Assembly (NCBI GenBank): GCA_022432975.1
Contig: CM039509.1
Location: 43,000,209-43,064,208, forward strand
Reading direction: 5' to 3'
DNA: 64,000 nucleotides
DNA from: Begonia masoniana
Lineage: Eukaryota; Streptophyta; Magnoliopsida; Cucurbitales; Begoniaceae
In this document: positions 1-10,740 of the stretch, piece by piece
Position numbering within the stretch: the first letter of the stretch is position 1
How the letters are laid out: every line of letters begins with the position of its first letter
Notes under the pieces: generated by a model
What the model was told of the DNA's origin: nothing
Seen by the model: only the letters and a program-made list of their open reading frames with translations
Database searches by the model: none
Translations under genes and position numbers: made by a program

Positions 1-324
1 TTACGCTTCATTTTTCTTTACTTAGTAAAATGGACAATCTCCACAATTTCCTTCTCTGTGAAAACGTGGTCACAATGGACGCTGACCGTGGACGTTCACA
101 ATGGACATTGACCGTGGACGTTGTCACAATGGACTTTGACAATGGACGTTCACCAAATTGTCTATAAAATCTTTCAAAAGGTAACAGAAACCCTAAGATT
201 CAAATTTCCTTCTCAAAAACCTCTCGACCCCTTTCCCTCGTCCAGCGATTCCTTTCCGTCTCTGTTCGTCGACGCCACTCACGAATCTTTCTACTCTCCA
301 TCTCAAAACCTCAGGTGACTATCA

Positions 325-2331
325 ATGGCATCTTCTTCTCGCGCTCCACAAATTTTCTCGAGGAAAAAGCAAAAGACCTCTCATCAGGGGGATGCGCAGT
401 CTGTCTTTGTTCCTCCTTCTCTCGTATGGCCAAATCACGAGTTCTTAAATCATGCCGCATTCAAGAGATATTATGAGGATTTTGAATTCAAGCCCATTAT
501 TTGGTCTTGCGGTGTAGTTTTTCGTGACCTTTCTGATTTAAACCTAGAAGAACCCCTGTATCTGATGGGGTTAATAGGGCTATTCAATAATGAGTCTTTT
601 TATTGTGAAACCCCCATTAGAATGTTCTATGCAAATCTAGAACACTCCCTTCGCCCTCTAGTTATTAGAAGTTATGTGTATGGTCAGCATATCAAACTTA
701 CTCGGGAAGCTATTCATGATATCCTTGGCTGTGAGTTTCTGAATGGTTCAAGGAGATTTTTTGAAGCAGACAAGGTTCCATCGTTTCTTGAGAAACCTGC
801 TAAAAAGGATTTGCTTAATTTGATTGCCAAGGAACCCAATTTTGCTCCCCTGAAGTTAAAAAGCAAGAATCTGAACCTTAGGGCCAGAGTATTCCACCAA
901 ATGATCCATTATAATATTTTGCCAGTCGAGGCTCATCGAGATCATGTCAGTGGAATGGACCTATTCTTGCTAGGTCAGTTTTTCAAAGGAGAACCTTTTA
1001 ATCTTGGGTACATTATTTTGAACTGGATGCTTCAAAGTGGTTTGTAATGTCTCCAAATCACTCTCATACAATCTTCTACTTATGAAGATTTTTAACCGGT
1101 TTGGAGTTAGATTTCTGGAGTCTGACAAGCTCTTATCCTTGAAGAAATCTGACTTCTTTTCATCCTCCACCCTGTCCAGAATGGGTATCACAAGAGATGC
1201 TTAAGATGTGTTGGTTGAGAAAGCTGGTCGCAGTGGTGTGTCAAGGCGCCTGATAATTACAAACGAAGAGGAAGATAGTTCTCCTGATGACATTCGTCTT
1301 CCTGTCTTTGCCCCTCTGCCACCTCCAGTTCTCCTCATTCAAGCTCCTGAAGAGTTTGGTCATGCTCAAATTCCCCTTCCAGACCCTTCAAGTGATCCTG
1401 CTTCTCCTCTAGTCCAAGTTGATCTCCCTCGTCCAATCAGTCGAATTCGTGCCTCCTCTCCAACTCCAGTATCTTCTCAGCCAGCACGTCCTCCTCCTCG
1501 CTCTAGAGTTCCTCCCAGTTCTACACCAAGGAATAATATCTCTGAGGAACTGCAGGATGAACTTAGGGCCAGTATTGCTAGCCTCGGGACAGGTCTTGAT
1601 TCTTTTCAATCCTTGTATCTCTCCCATCATGGTCAATTTGCAGCTCTTGTCCTGTCTCAACTTGAAAATCTCGCGGCTGCAAATCAAGGACTACTCAATT
1701 GTATTGAATTACTGGAATCCAATCACAGTTCAGTTATTGCTAATGTCAACCATCGTATTGCTCAAGCTGAATTCAAGAATAGTAAAGTTATTGATGATGT
1801 CATCTCTTTGATTTGATTCGAATCCAGTCTAGTCACAACACAATTGTAGCGAGAATCTGCCCGTGTCCTCACTCAGTTTAGTGATCTTCGTAACCTTCTG
1901 ATCAAGAGTGATGGTGTGACCATTCATGGGGATGTGGACTTGGAAGGTAGTGGAGAGACCCTGAACCAGCTCCTTCAGTTGTTCCTTCCCTTGCTGAGCA
2001 TCTGGATGTTGCTCAGGATGTTGGGCCTGCTGCTGCTGAAGAGGCTGCTCTGTGTGCAGACGAGCCAATGCCTGCACCTATTCTTGATCAGCCCGCTCCT
2101 ACTCTTCCAGTTCTTGCAGCTGTTCTTGCTGATCCTGCCAGTGATGACCCTCTAAATATTCCTATGGCAGATGCAGGGGCTGCTCCTCTTGTTGCCAATG
2201 TTCATCCTCCTTCTCCAGTTGAGGTCATTAATCCTCCGGCAGAAACCCCTTCCCCTCCTGTTCAGGACAATTTTCTTAGTCAATTAGGGGCTCTTATGGG
2301 ATGGGACACTCCCTCTTCTCCTGACGTCTGA
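325..2331 (+). pseudogene. decayed plant retroelement gag-like ORF ('putative plant transposon protein' type)
   Basis: The first open stretch (325-1047, 240 aa) begins MASSSRAPQIF. It contains a block with REFYANL-like spacing (IRMFYANLEHSLRPLVIR, then YGQHIKLTREAIHDILG) that resembles the plant transposon-protein domain found in non-pol ORFs of LTR elements. The reading continues after a frame change near 1042 (VSKSLSYNLLLMKIFNRFGV), meets a TAA near 1204, and resumes in the 1208-1816 ORF with a proline-rich linker and a coiled-coil-like tail. A further piece occupies 2068-2331. I read this as one ancestral ORF broken by at least one frameshift and two stops. The family assignment is from pattern memory; the breakage is seen directly. 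Confidence 0.55.
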
Positions 2332-2656
2332 AAATTAAGATTAATCTTTTCGTTTTGTACCTGATACTATTTTTTATGCATGATCTTTTTATGAAGTCTC
2401 ACTGTTCCAGTTTTTTTACTGGTATTTCTCCTATGTCATGCTGAATGTCATGCGTTATTTATCTTCTGTTTCTTTTTTATAATGTTAAAGGGGGAGATAA
2501 ATATGTGATTGATAAAGATGAAGATTATTTATTTTGGTTGCATGCATAGAGTACGGGGGAGTTAAAGAAGTTATTTATCATTCTGAGATTACTTATTTTA
2601 TGAGGGCGAAAATTGTTAATCATTATATATATTTGTCATTATCAAAAGGGAGAGAT

Positions 2657-3758
2657 TGTTAGCTTAAATGCGTTTAAGTAACTATATTTTTTTATGATTA
2701 TGTTTAATCTGGATGATTATGATTAACATGATATTGGTGAACTGATGATTAATTTGAAATACATGGACTGCATAATTGAATTATACTATAAATTATATTT
2801 ATCTGGAAATGCTCTTTGGAAAATGTATTATGTTTTTCTGATGAATTTTGGTTAAGTGTTTATTAGTCCACAGTCAATTGTCCATGTGAAATAAAACAAA
2901 GATAGACGCAGTCGTCCACGCGAAAGATAGACGCAGTCGTCCACTCGAAAGCAAGACGATGTCGTCCACAGTTAAAAGATAGACGCAGTCGTCTACGCTC
3001 GAAAGAAAGACACTGTCGTCCACAGTTAAAAGAAAGACGCAGTTGTCCACGACAATGAAAGACGCAGTCGTCCACACTAATGACAGACGCAGTTGTCCAC
3101 GACAATGAAAGACTCAATCGTCCAGACTTTAAAGACAGTGAGCGATAGCGACTCCAGAACACAACGACTAATTCTTCTGAGTACGGAAAGCTCTCCAACG
3201 GTCATATTTTTGTACGGAGACAAGGACCTTTCCGAATGTGAAGCAAATCACAGACAGAGTATAAATAGAAAAATAAATCTCATGAGAATAACTTTTGCCG
3301 AAATTCTCTCTGAACCCTTACACGCAAAAAGCTTTGTAATACTCTGTTATTTCCTACACCTCTCGAGAATTTAACTGGAGATTTAATATTTGTGAGAGTG
3401 TAGCATGTGCTGTAAATCTTATCCATTCTGTTAAAGTGTAAAGGCAATGGATTGTCGCCAGTGAAGAGCAATCCAGATTTGTAAAAGGCAGTAGATCGTC
3501 GCCCGTGAAGTGCGATCTTGTTTTCTCTGAGGAGAAAGAAAGAATCTTCAAGGGGGAGCTTTGGAGCGTGGACGTAGGCAAGAATGGCCGAACCACGTTA
3601 AAAACTACGGTGTCGATTTCTCTCTGACTCTTACTTTAGATTGCTTGTTTGTTTGCTGTAAACTTAGAAACTGCACACAAAGAGAGAAAACTATTAGGTT
3701 AAGAAATTAACTTAAAAAGTCTAATTCACCTCCCCTCTTAGACAATCACGTTCCTACA
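2657..3758 (+). repeat. 3' LTR with GTCGTCCAC-type internal tandem motif
   Basis: This LTR begins TGTTAGC and ends CCTACA. Between about 2890 and 3130 it contains some ten degenerate repeats of a roughly 20-30-bp unit built on AGACGCAGTCGTCCAC. The last 153 bp (3606-3758) are duplicated at 5558-5711 together with the flanking MULE sequence. Confidence 0.6.
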
Positions 3759-4505
3759 GTAACAATGTATTTTCAATGTGCTACCCAGATTTGATCTAAG
3801 TATTTCTGCTGTGTACGAATGCAGTAGCTTGAATTGTTCTTCGCCCCTCCCGTCATTAAGTTTTCGAGTTTCGCTTATTGCTCTTCTTGCAAGGCTGAGT
3901 GTAATGTTCACATTAAAATCCTTCATTACTATCTCGATAATGGAAGAGATTTCTCACGTAGGTTGACTTTGGAACCTATCCAAATAATTATTTGTCAGCT
4001 TTTTTGCAATAGCGTGTTGATTCTCCATTTTTCTTGCACAGTTGTAAGAATCGGTGAAACTATTTATTTGAAACGTAAACTTGTTTTGCATCTTCAAAGC
4101 ATGCAATCGCCAATCACATCCGCCTTCACAGACTGCCGTCAGTCACTGAGATTTTCTTTTAGCGAATTTGATCTCATAACCGTTTTTCAGTGCATAATCT
4201 ATTATTTCATTTTTAATTTCACTTAATGAACTATATTTTCTCTCCAAAAAAAGCTCATAGAAATTTCTTCCATTACCAGTATGTTTTCCACTTTGTCATC
4301 ATCCGAGTTGATCGGTGTTCGAAGCTCATCGTTTAAAATTTTCAAGGTCTAATGTACCTTTATTTCTTCGTTACGTTCTGTGTGATCGAATGCTCGAAGA
4401 TCATCATACATGGGCATGACATCCGCTACCAGTCCATATTGGCATCACAGGTTGTCATCTCGTCTAAATCAACTGATCTACTTGAATCAGAGTCCATCAA
4501 TATCG
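3606..4505. repeat. local duplication, copy 1 (LTR end plus MULE fragment)
   Basis: This 900-bp block recurs at 5558-6455 (898 bp). It starts at TACGGTGTCG inside the LTR, crosses the LTR/flank junction at 3758, and ends at ATCAATATCG. The copies differ mostly by single-base insertions and deletions in short homopolymers, for example CCCCTCCC against CCCTCC and GAAACT against GAAAACT. Such a pattern is unusual for aged duplicates. Confidence 0.85.
3759..4505 (-). pseudogene. MULE (Mutator-like) transposase N-terminal remnant, copy 1
   Basis: The minus strand reads as a broken Mutator-like transposase N-terminal region. One segment resembles the MULE DNA-binding region (IIDYALKNGYEIKFAKRK, then CDWRLHA, then TFQINSFTDSYNCAR). 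Further along is the region before the catalytic core (NITLSLARRAISE, EEQFKLLHSYTAEILRSN, then LGSTLKIHC). Stops and frame changes interrupt it. The DDE catalytic core is absent, and the LTR element abuts its end at 3758. Assignment rests on motif memory of the FLYWCH/MuDR and MULE families. Confidence 0.6.
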
Positions 4506-5557
4506 TTAATACAGAGAAAATACGAGGGAGCAAGAAAATAGTGTATAGGTTTTAGAGGTTTCTAGAGTCGGTGGTGAAGAATGGAAGGCCAACTCCTTAT
4601 ATAATTTCGAAAATTGGTCCCCCATTTTAGAAAACGTCCCCCCGTTATCAATAAATAATGGAGAAAATAGGGGGCCGTTTCGAGAAGTAGCCCCCTGTTT
4701 TCTCCATAATTGTTGACCCGTGACTTCAGTCACGGGCAATAACCAAAAACGGGGGCCCAGTAATTAAATTGCCCCCCGTTTTAAACAAAAAATGAAAATG
4801 ACCCCCCTTGCCGTTTTCAGAAATCGGGCACCCGACAGGGTTTGGTTTGTTATGTTTTGAATAGTTTGAGGTTTAGCTTGAAATTTGATACTTTATAAGG
4901 TGTTTTAAAAAAATCTCATAGTTTGGGGTTTAAATTAGTTATGACGCTTAAAAAAATCAAACATATGTTTAATTTCACCTCGGTATTCTTGTCGCTTTTT
5001 CAATAATAAATAAAATATTTATTAGCCGAGATTTTCAAATATTCAGCTGAAAAAAAAAATTGTTTAATAAAATTATCACAATTCTAAATGGGCCCTTGAC
5101 CAGAACTAGAACAGTCCGCCCTAGAGAAATGACTAAATTGTCCGACCCTCAATAGTAAATAATAAAATTTGTAGCAGAAAATTTAAATTATTATTAGATA
5201 GTCAGAATCAAACTAACAATCTGGTCCAACAGCAACATAATAAATAACATAATAGTAAATATCCAATGTATATAATTGTGCAAGAAAGTAACATCATAAT
5301 AAAAAGGTATTTTAAATTGAAATAAAATGATATTAAAATAGAAATGTCTCAATAAAAGGATAAAGTCTCTCGAAAGTAAATAGATAGAAACTAAATAATG
5401 TTGAATCAGTCCTGCGTCGACTGCTCCGATCCTCCATGATTGACTGAAACGTAGAGTCAATTGATATGAGTTAACTAAACTTAATAGGAATTTTAAGTGT
5501 TATATTCAGTGTTTTAAAAGAATATGTAGGGGTGAGTATCATAAGCCGGAGATAAAA
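4506..5557. other. unique spacer between the two duplicated blocks, with hairpins
   Basis: No gene is recognised here. The left half is rich in runs of G and C (CCCCCCG/CGGGGG words). It contains a 17-bp inverted repeat (4658-4674 against 4691-4707, one G:T position) and a perfect 8-bp stem with a TTCA loop (4717-4736). The right half (4860-5557) is AT-rich and featureless. It could be a terminal part of the MULE or an unrelated insertion. Confidence 0.45.
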
Positions 5558-6455
5558 TACGGTGTCGATTTCTCTCTGACTCTTACTTTAGATTGCTTGT
5601 TTGTTTGCTGTAAACTTAGAAAACTGCACACAAAGAGAGAAAACTATTAGGTTAAGAAATTAACTAAAAAGTCTAATTCACCTCCCCTCTTAGACAATCA
5701 CGTTCCTACAGTAACAATGTATTTTCAATGTGCTACCCAGATTTGATCTAAGTATTTCTGCTGTGTACGAATGCAGTAGCTTGAATTGTTCTTCGCCCTC
5801 CGTCATTAAGTTTTTGAGTTTCGCTTATTGCTCTTCTTGCAAGGCTGAGTGTAATGTTCACATTAAAATCCTTCATTACTATCTCGATAATGGAAGAGAT
5901 TTCTCACGTAGGTTGACTTTGGAACCTATCCAAATAATTATTTGTCAGCTTTTTGCAATAGCGTGTTGATTCTCCATTTTTCTTGCATCAGTTGTAAGAA
6001 TCGGTGAAACTATTTATTTGAAACGTAAACTTGTTTTGCATCTTCAAAGCATGCAATCGCCAATCACATCCGCCTTCACAGACTGCCGTCAGTCACTGAG
6101 ATTTTCTTTTAGCGAATTTGATCTCATAACCGTTTTTCAGTGCATAATCTATTATTTCATTTTTAATTTCACTTAATGAACTATATTTTCTCTCCAAAAA
6201 AAGCTCATAGAAATTTCTTCCATTACCAGTATGTTTTCCACTTTGTCATCATCCGAGTTGATCGGTGTTCGAAGCTCATCGTTTAAAATTTTCAAGGTCT
6301 AATGTACCTTTATTTCTTCGTTACGTTCTGTGTGATCGAATGCTCGAAGATCATCATACATGGGCATGACATCCGCTACCAGTCCATATTGGCATCACAG
6401 GTTGTCATCTCGTCTAAATCAACTGATCTACTTGAATCAGAGTCCATCAATATCG
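5558..6455. repeat. local duplication, copy 2 (LTR end plus MULE remnant)
   Basis: This is the second copy of 3606-4505 in the same orientation. It holds the last 153 bp of the LTR followed by the same MULE transposase remnant on the minus strand. Because the LTR/MULE junction itself is duplicated, the event came after the LTR insertion, or arose during assembly. Confidence 0.85.
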
Positions 6456-6855
6456 GTGCATACAATTGATATGATCATCAGTGAACATAAAGATACGTAC
6501 GCAATATAAGTGTGACGTGAAAATATACAATTATTATAATGTTGTAACGAAGAAGTCGTAAGTATGAGATATAACTCAAAATAACTTCTATAAAACCATG
6601 ATATACTCAATCCAAAATCAGGGTTTTTTAAAGGCTCATCAGTCAACCACTACAAGCCCATGATCGATCAGGGAATGCAACAATTACCTAAACTTTAAAG
6701 GTTCTTATGACCACGAGTTAAGTCTAGTACGGTCAACCAAGCTTAAGTGTTTGGTCACCCGCTTCAACTAAACAGTCGACCAGCAATTGACCGTTCTGAC
6801 GATTGAACGATTGGTTTCTTTATTTTTATTTATTTATTTTATTTTAGTCCAATCA
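6456..6855. other. intergenic, no gene seen
   Basis: This is AT-rich sequence without a recognisable coding region, RNA gene or repeat boundary. It leads into the promoter-like segment at 6856. Confidence 0.4.
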
Positions 6856-7178
6856 ACTCTCATTGTCCACTTATTTGCTTACGTGGAATCCACGTCATAT
6901 CCCCACACACACTATCTCTCTTATAAATCCAAATCTGATCACCCATTCTAGGTTATTGATCTTACCCATTCTAGGTTATTGATCTTAATTCACCAAGAAT
7001 CCCAAGGAGCCAATGGAGGAGATTATGAACAATGTCTTGTCTACTATGGTGATAGATTACCCATAGGAGAAGCTTGCCATCTACCTCTGGTGCAGTGACT
7101 TTGTAGACGATGGAAGAAGTAGCTTCCTTTGCTCAGTCGCGGAATCCTTTGTGTACCAAATATGGGACAAAGACGAGG
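6856..7178 (+). pseudogene. promoter and first-exon remnant of an unidentified gene, split by the LTR insertion
   Basis: A palindrome with two ACGT cores (ACGTGGAATCCACGT, 6881-6895) and a TATA-like TTATAAATCC (6921-6930) are followed by a duplicated 23-bp segment around 6943-6988. An ATG-led stretch begins near 7014 (MEEIMNNVLS...) and stops after 17 codons. A second frame from 7110 reads MEEVASFAQSRNPLC. The LTR insertion at 7179 interrupts the region and the continuation lies at 12392. I do not recognise the product. A noisier second copy of this whole segment lies inside the insertion at about 8345-8665. Confidence 0.4.
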
Positions 7179-7343
7179 TGTGACGACCCGAAAACCGGAC
7201 CTGATCGGGATCCAAGAACCGAGCCGTCACTCCGGGGCATTTGCAGAAAACGGGGACAACTATTTTTTTTTTTTTTTCGACTTTTTAAAACTCATGGACA
7301 TTTAAAATGGATAACATAAAATAAAATCAAAGTAAAATAAATA

Positions 7344-8343
7344 GTGAACAGTGACCGGAAGATGAAATTTGTGAACAGTGACCGGAAGATGAAATTTGTG
7401 AACAGTGACCGGAAGATGAAATTTGTGAACAGTGACCGGAAGATGAAATTTGTGAACAGTGACCGGAAGATGAAATTTGTGAACAGTGACCGGAAGATGA
7501 AATTTGTGAACAGTGACCGGAAGATGAAATTTGTGAACAGTGACCGGAAGATGAAATTTGTGAACAGTGACCGGAAGATGAAATTTGTGAACAGTGACCG
7601 GAAGATGAAATTTGTGAACAGTGACCGGAAGATGAAATTTGTGAACAGTGACCGGAAGATGAAATTTGTGAACAGTGACCGGAAGATGAAATTTGTGAAC
7701 AGTGACCGGAAGATGAAATTTGTGAACAGTGACCGGAAGATGAAATTTGTGAACAGTGACCGGAAGATGAAATTTGTGAACAGTGACCGGAAGATGAAAT
7801 TTGTGAACAGTGACCGGAAGATGAAATTTGTGAACAGTGACCGGAAGATGAAATTTGTGAACAGTGACCGGAAGATGAAATTTGTGAACAGTGACCGGAA
7901 GATGAAATTTGTGAACAGTGACCGGAAGATGAAATTTGTGAACAGTGACCGGAAGATGAAATTTGTGAACAGTGACCGGAAGATGAAATTTGTGAACAGT
8001 GACCGGAAGATGAAATTTGTGAACAGTGACCGGAAGATGAAATTTGTGAACAGTGACCGGAAGATGAAATTTGTGAACAGTGACCGGAAGATGAAATTTG
8101 TGAACAGTGACCGGAAGATGAAATTTGTGAACAGTGACCGGAAGATGAAATTTGTGAACAGTGACCGGAAGATGAAATTTGTGAACAGTGACCGGAAGAT
8201 GAAATTTGTGAACAGTGACCGGAAGATGAAATTTGTGAACAGTGACCGGAAGATGAAATTTGTGAACAGTGACCGGAAGATGAAATTTGTGAACAGTGAC
8301 CGGAAGATGAAATTTGTGAACAGTGACCGGAAGATGAAATTTG
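7344..8343. repeat. 27-bp minisatellite, block 1 (about 37 copies)
   Basis: The 27-bp unit begins GTGAACAGTGACCGG and continues AAGATGAAATTT. About 37 head-to-tail copies are essentially identical. Because 27 is a multiple of three, long frames stay open: VNSDRKMKF repeats on plus, and on minus the FIFRSLFTN and SQISSSGHC periods. These are consequences of the repeat and there is no evidence of genes. Confidence 0.95.
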
Positions 8344-8700
8344 TCTCATTGTCCACTTATTTTGCTTACGTGGAATCCACGTCATATCCCCACACACACT
8401 ATTCTCTTATAAATCCAATCTGATCACCCATTCTAGGTTATGATCTTACCCATTCTAGGTTATTGATCTTATTCACCAAGAATCCAAGGAGCAATGGAGG
8501 AGATTATGAAACAATGTCTTGTTACTATGGTGATAGTTACCCATAGGAGAAGCTTGCCATCTACCTTGGTGCAGTGACTTTGTAGACGATGGAAGAAGTA
8601 GCTCCTTTGCTCAGTCGCGGAATCCTTTGTGTACCAAATATGGGACAAAGACGAGGTGTGACGACCCGAAAAACCCGGACCTGATCGGAAGATGAAATTT
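8344..8700 (+). repeat. internal duplicate of host flank plus LTR start
   Basis: This segment copies 6856-7200 (flank promoter, exon remnant and the first bases of the LTR) and then passes directly into array unit AAGATGAAATTT near 8688. Relative to the first copy it has about a dozen single-base indels and few substitutions, for example CCCAAGG against CCAAGG and TTATTG against TTATG. It interrupts the 27-bp array. Confidence 0.85.
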
Positions 8701-10740
8701 GTGAACAGTGACCGGAAGATGAAATTTGTGAACAGTGACCGGAAGATGAAATTTGTGAACAGTGACCGGAAGATGAAATTTGTGAACAGTGACCGGAAGA
8801 TGAAATTTGTGAACAGTGACCGGAAGATGAAATTTGTGAACAGTGACCGGAAGATGAAATTTGTGAACAGTGACCGGAAGATGAAATTTGTGAACAGTGA
8901 CCGGAAGATGAAAAACGTGAACAGTGACCGGAAGATGAAATTTGTGAACAGTGACCGGAAGATGAAATTTGTGAACAGTGACCGGAAGATGAAATTTGTG
9001 AACAGTGACCGGAAGATGAAATTTGTGAACAGTGACCGGAAGATGAAATTTGTGAACAGTGACCGGAAGATGAAATTTGTGAACAGTGACCGGAAGATGA
9101 AATTTGTGAACAGTGACCGGAAGATGAAATTTGTGAACAGTGACCGGAAGATGAAATTTGTGAACAGTGACCGGAAGATGAAATTTGTGAACAGTGACCG
9201 GAAGATGAAATTTGTGAACAGTGACCGGAAGATGAAATTTGTGAACAGTGACCGGAAGATGAAATTTGTGAACAGTGACCGGAAGATGAAATTTGTGAAC
9301 AGTGACCGGAAGATGAAATTTGTGAACAGTGACCGGAAGATGAAATTTGTGAACAGTGACCGGAAGATGAAATTTGTGAACAGTGACCGGAAGATGAAAT
9401 TTGTGAACAGTGACCGGAAGATGAAATTTGTGAACAGTGACCGGAAGATGAAATTTGTGAACAGTGACCGGAAGATGAAATTTGTGAACAGTGACCGGAA
9501 GATGAAATTTGTGAACAGTGACCGGAAGATGAAATTTGTGAACAGTGACCGGAAGATGAAATTTGTGAACAGTGACCGGAAGATGAAATTTGTGAACAGT
9601 GACCGGAAGATGAAATTTGTGAACAGTGACCGGAAGATGAAATTTGTGAACAGTGACCGGAAGATGAAATTTGTGAACAGTGACCGGAAGATGAAATTTG
9701 TGAACAGTGACCGGAAGATGAAATTTGTGAACAGTGACCGGAAGATGAAATTTGTGAACAGTGACCGGAAGATGAAATTTGTGAACAGTGACCGGAAGAT
9801 GAAATTTGTGAACAGTGACCGGAAGATGAAATTTGTGAACAGTGACCGGAAGATGAAATTTGTGAACAGTGACCGGAAGATGAAATTTGTGAACAGTGAC
9901 CGGAAGATGAAATTTGTGAACAGTGACCGGAAGATGAAATTTGTGAACAGTGACCGGAAGATGAAATTTGTGAACAGTGACCGGAAGATGAAATTTGTGA
10001 ACAGTGACCGGAAGATGAAATTTGTGAACAGTGACCGGAAGATGAAATTTGTGAACAGTGACCGGAAGATGAAATTTGTGAACAGTGACCGGAAGATGAA
10101 ATTTGTGAACAGTGACCGGAAGATGAAATTTGTGAACAGTGACCGGAAGATGAAATTTGTGAACAGTGACCGGAAGATGAAATTTGTGAACAGTGACCGG
10201 AAGATGAAATTTGTGAACAGTGACCGGAAGATGAAATTTGTGAACAGTGACCGGAAGATGAAATTTGTGAACAGTGACCGGAAGATGAAATTTGTGAACA
10301 GTGACCGGAAGATGAAATTTGTGAACAGTGACCGGAAGATGAAATTTGTGAACAGTGACCGGAAGATGAAATTTGTGAACAGTGACCGGAAGATGAAATT
10401 TGTGAACAGTGACCGGAAGATGAAATTTGTGAACAGTGACCGGAAGATGAAATTTGTGAACAGTGACCGGAAGATGAAATTTGTGAACAGTGACCGGAAG
10501 ATGAAATTTGTGAACAGTGACCGGAAGATGAAATTTGTGAACAGTGACCGGAAGATGAAATTTGTGAACAGTGACCGGAAGATGAAATTTGTGAACAGTG
10601 ACCGGAAGATGAAATTTGTGAACAGTGACCGGAAGATGAAATTTGTGAACAGTGACCGGAAGATGAAATTTGTGAACAGTGACCGGAAGATGAAATTTGT
10701 GAACAGTAACCGGAAGATGAAAATGTGAACAGTGACCGGA
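8701..10740. repeat. 27-bp minisatellite, block 2 (about 75 copies)
   Basis: This is the same 27-bp unit as block 1, about 75 copies. I noticed only two variants: one unit with AAAAAC in place of AAATTT near 8911, and degenerate terminal units after 10700 (GAACAGTAACC). Homogeneity at this level implies very recent amplification, gene-conversion-like homogenisation, or concatenation during assembly. Confidence 0.95.

Larger units (their letters stand above)
1..3758 (+). mobile_element. 3' part of an LTR retroelement (internal region plus 3' LTR)
   Basis: The window opens inside an LTR element. The internal region (1-2656) carries a decayed gag-like ORF and ends in a purine-rich tract (about 2645-2656, AAAGGGAGAGAT) directly before TGTTAGC, where the 3' LTR starts. 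The LTR runs 2657-3758 (1102 bp) and ends TTCCTACA, giving TG...CA ends. The 5' LTR and the left target-site copy lie outside the window, so the element boundary and target duplication cannot be confirmed. No reverse transcriptase or integrase is visible in this part, so the element may be non-autonomous or may have lost pol. Bases 60-160 contain imperfect repeats around the word TGGACGTT. Confidence 0.65.

Noticed and set aside
7292..8423. Open frames of about 350 codons on both strands
   Set aside because: They are read-through of the 27-bp array, which has no stop in several frames because 27 is a multiple of three. There is no start context, domain or codon bias.
7344..10740. CRISPR-like array
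   Set aside because: Units are contiguous with no spacers, and the DNA is a eukaryotic nuclear genome.
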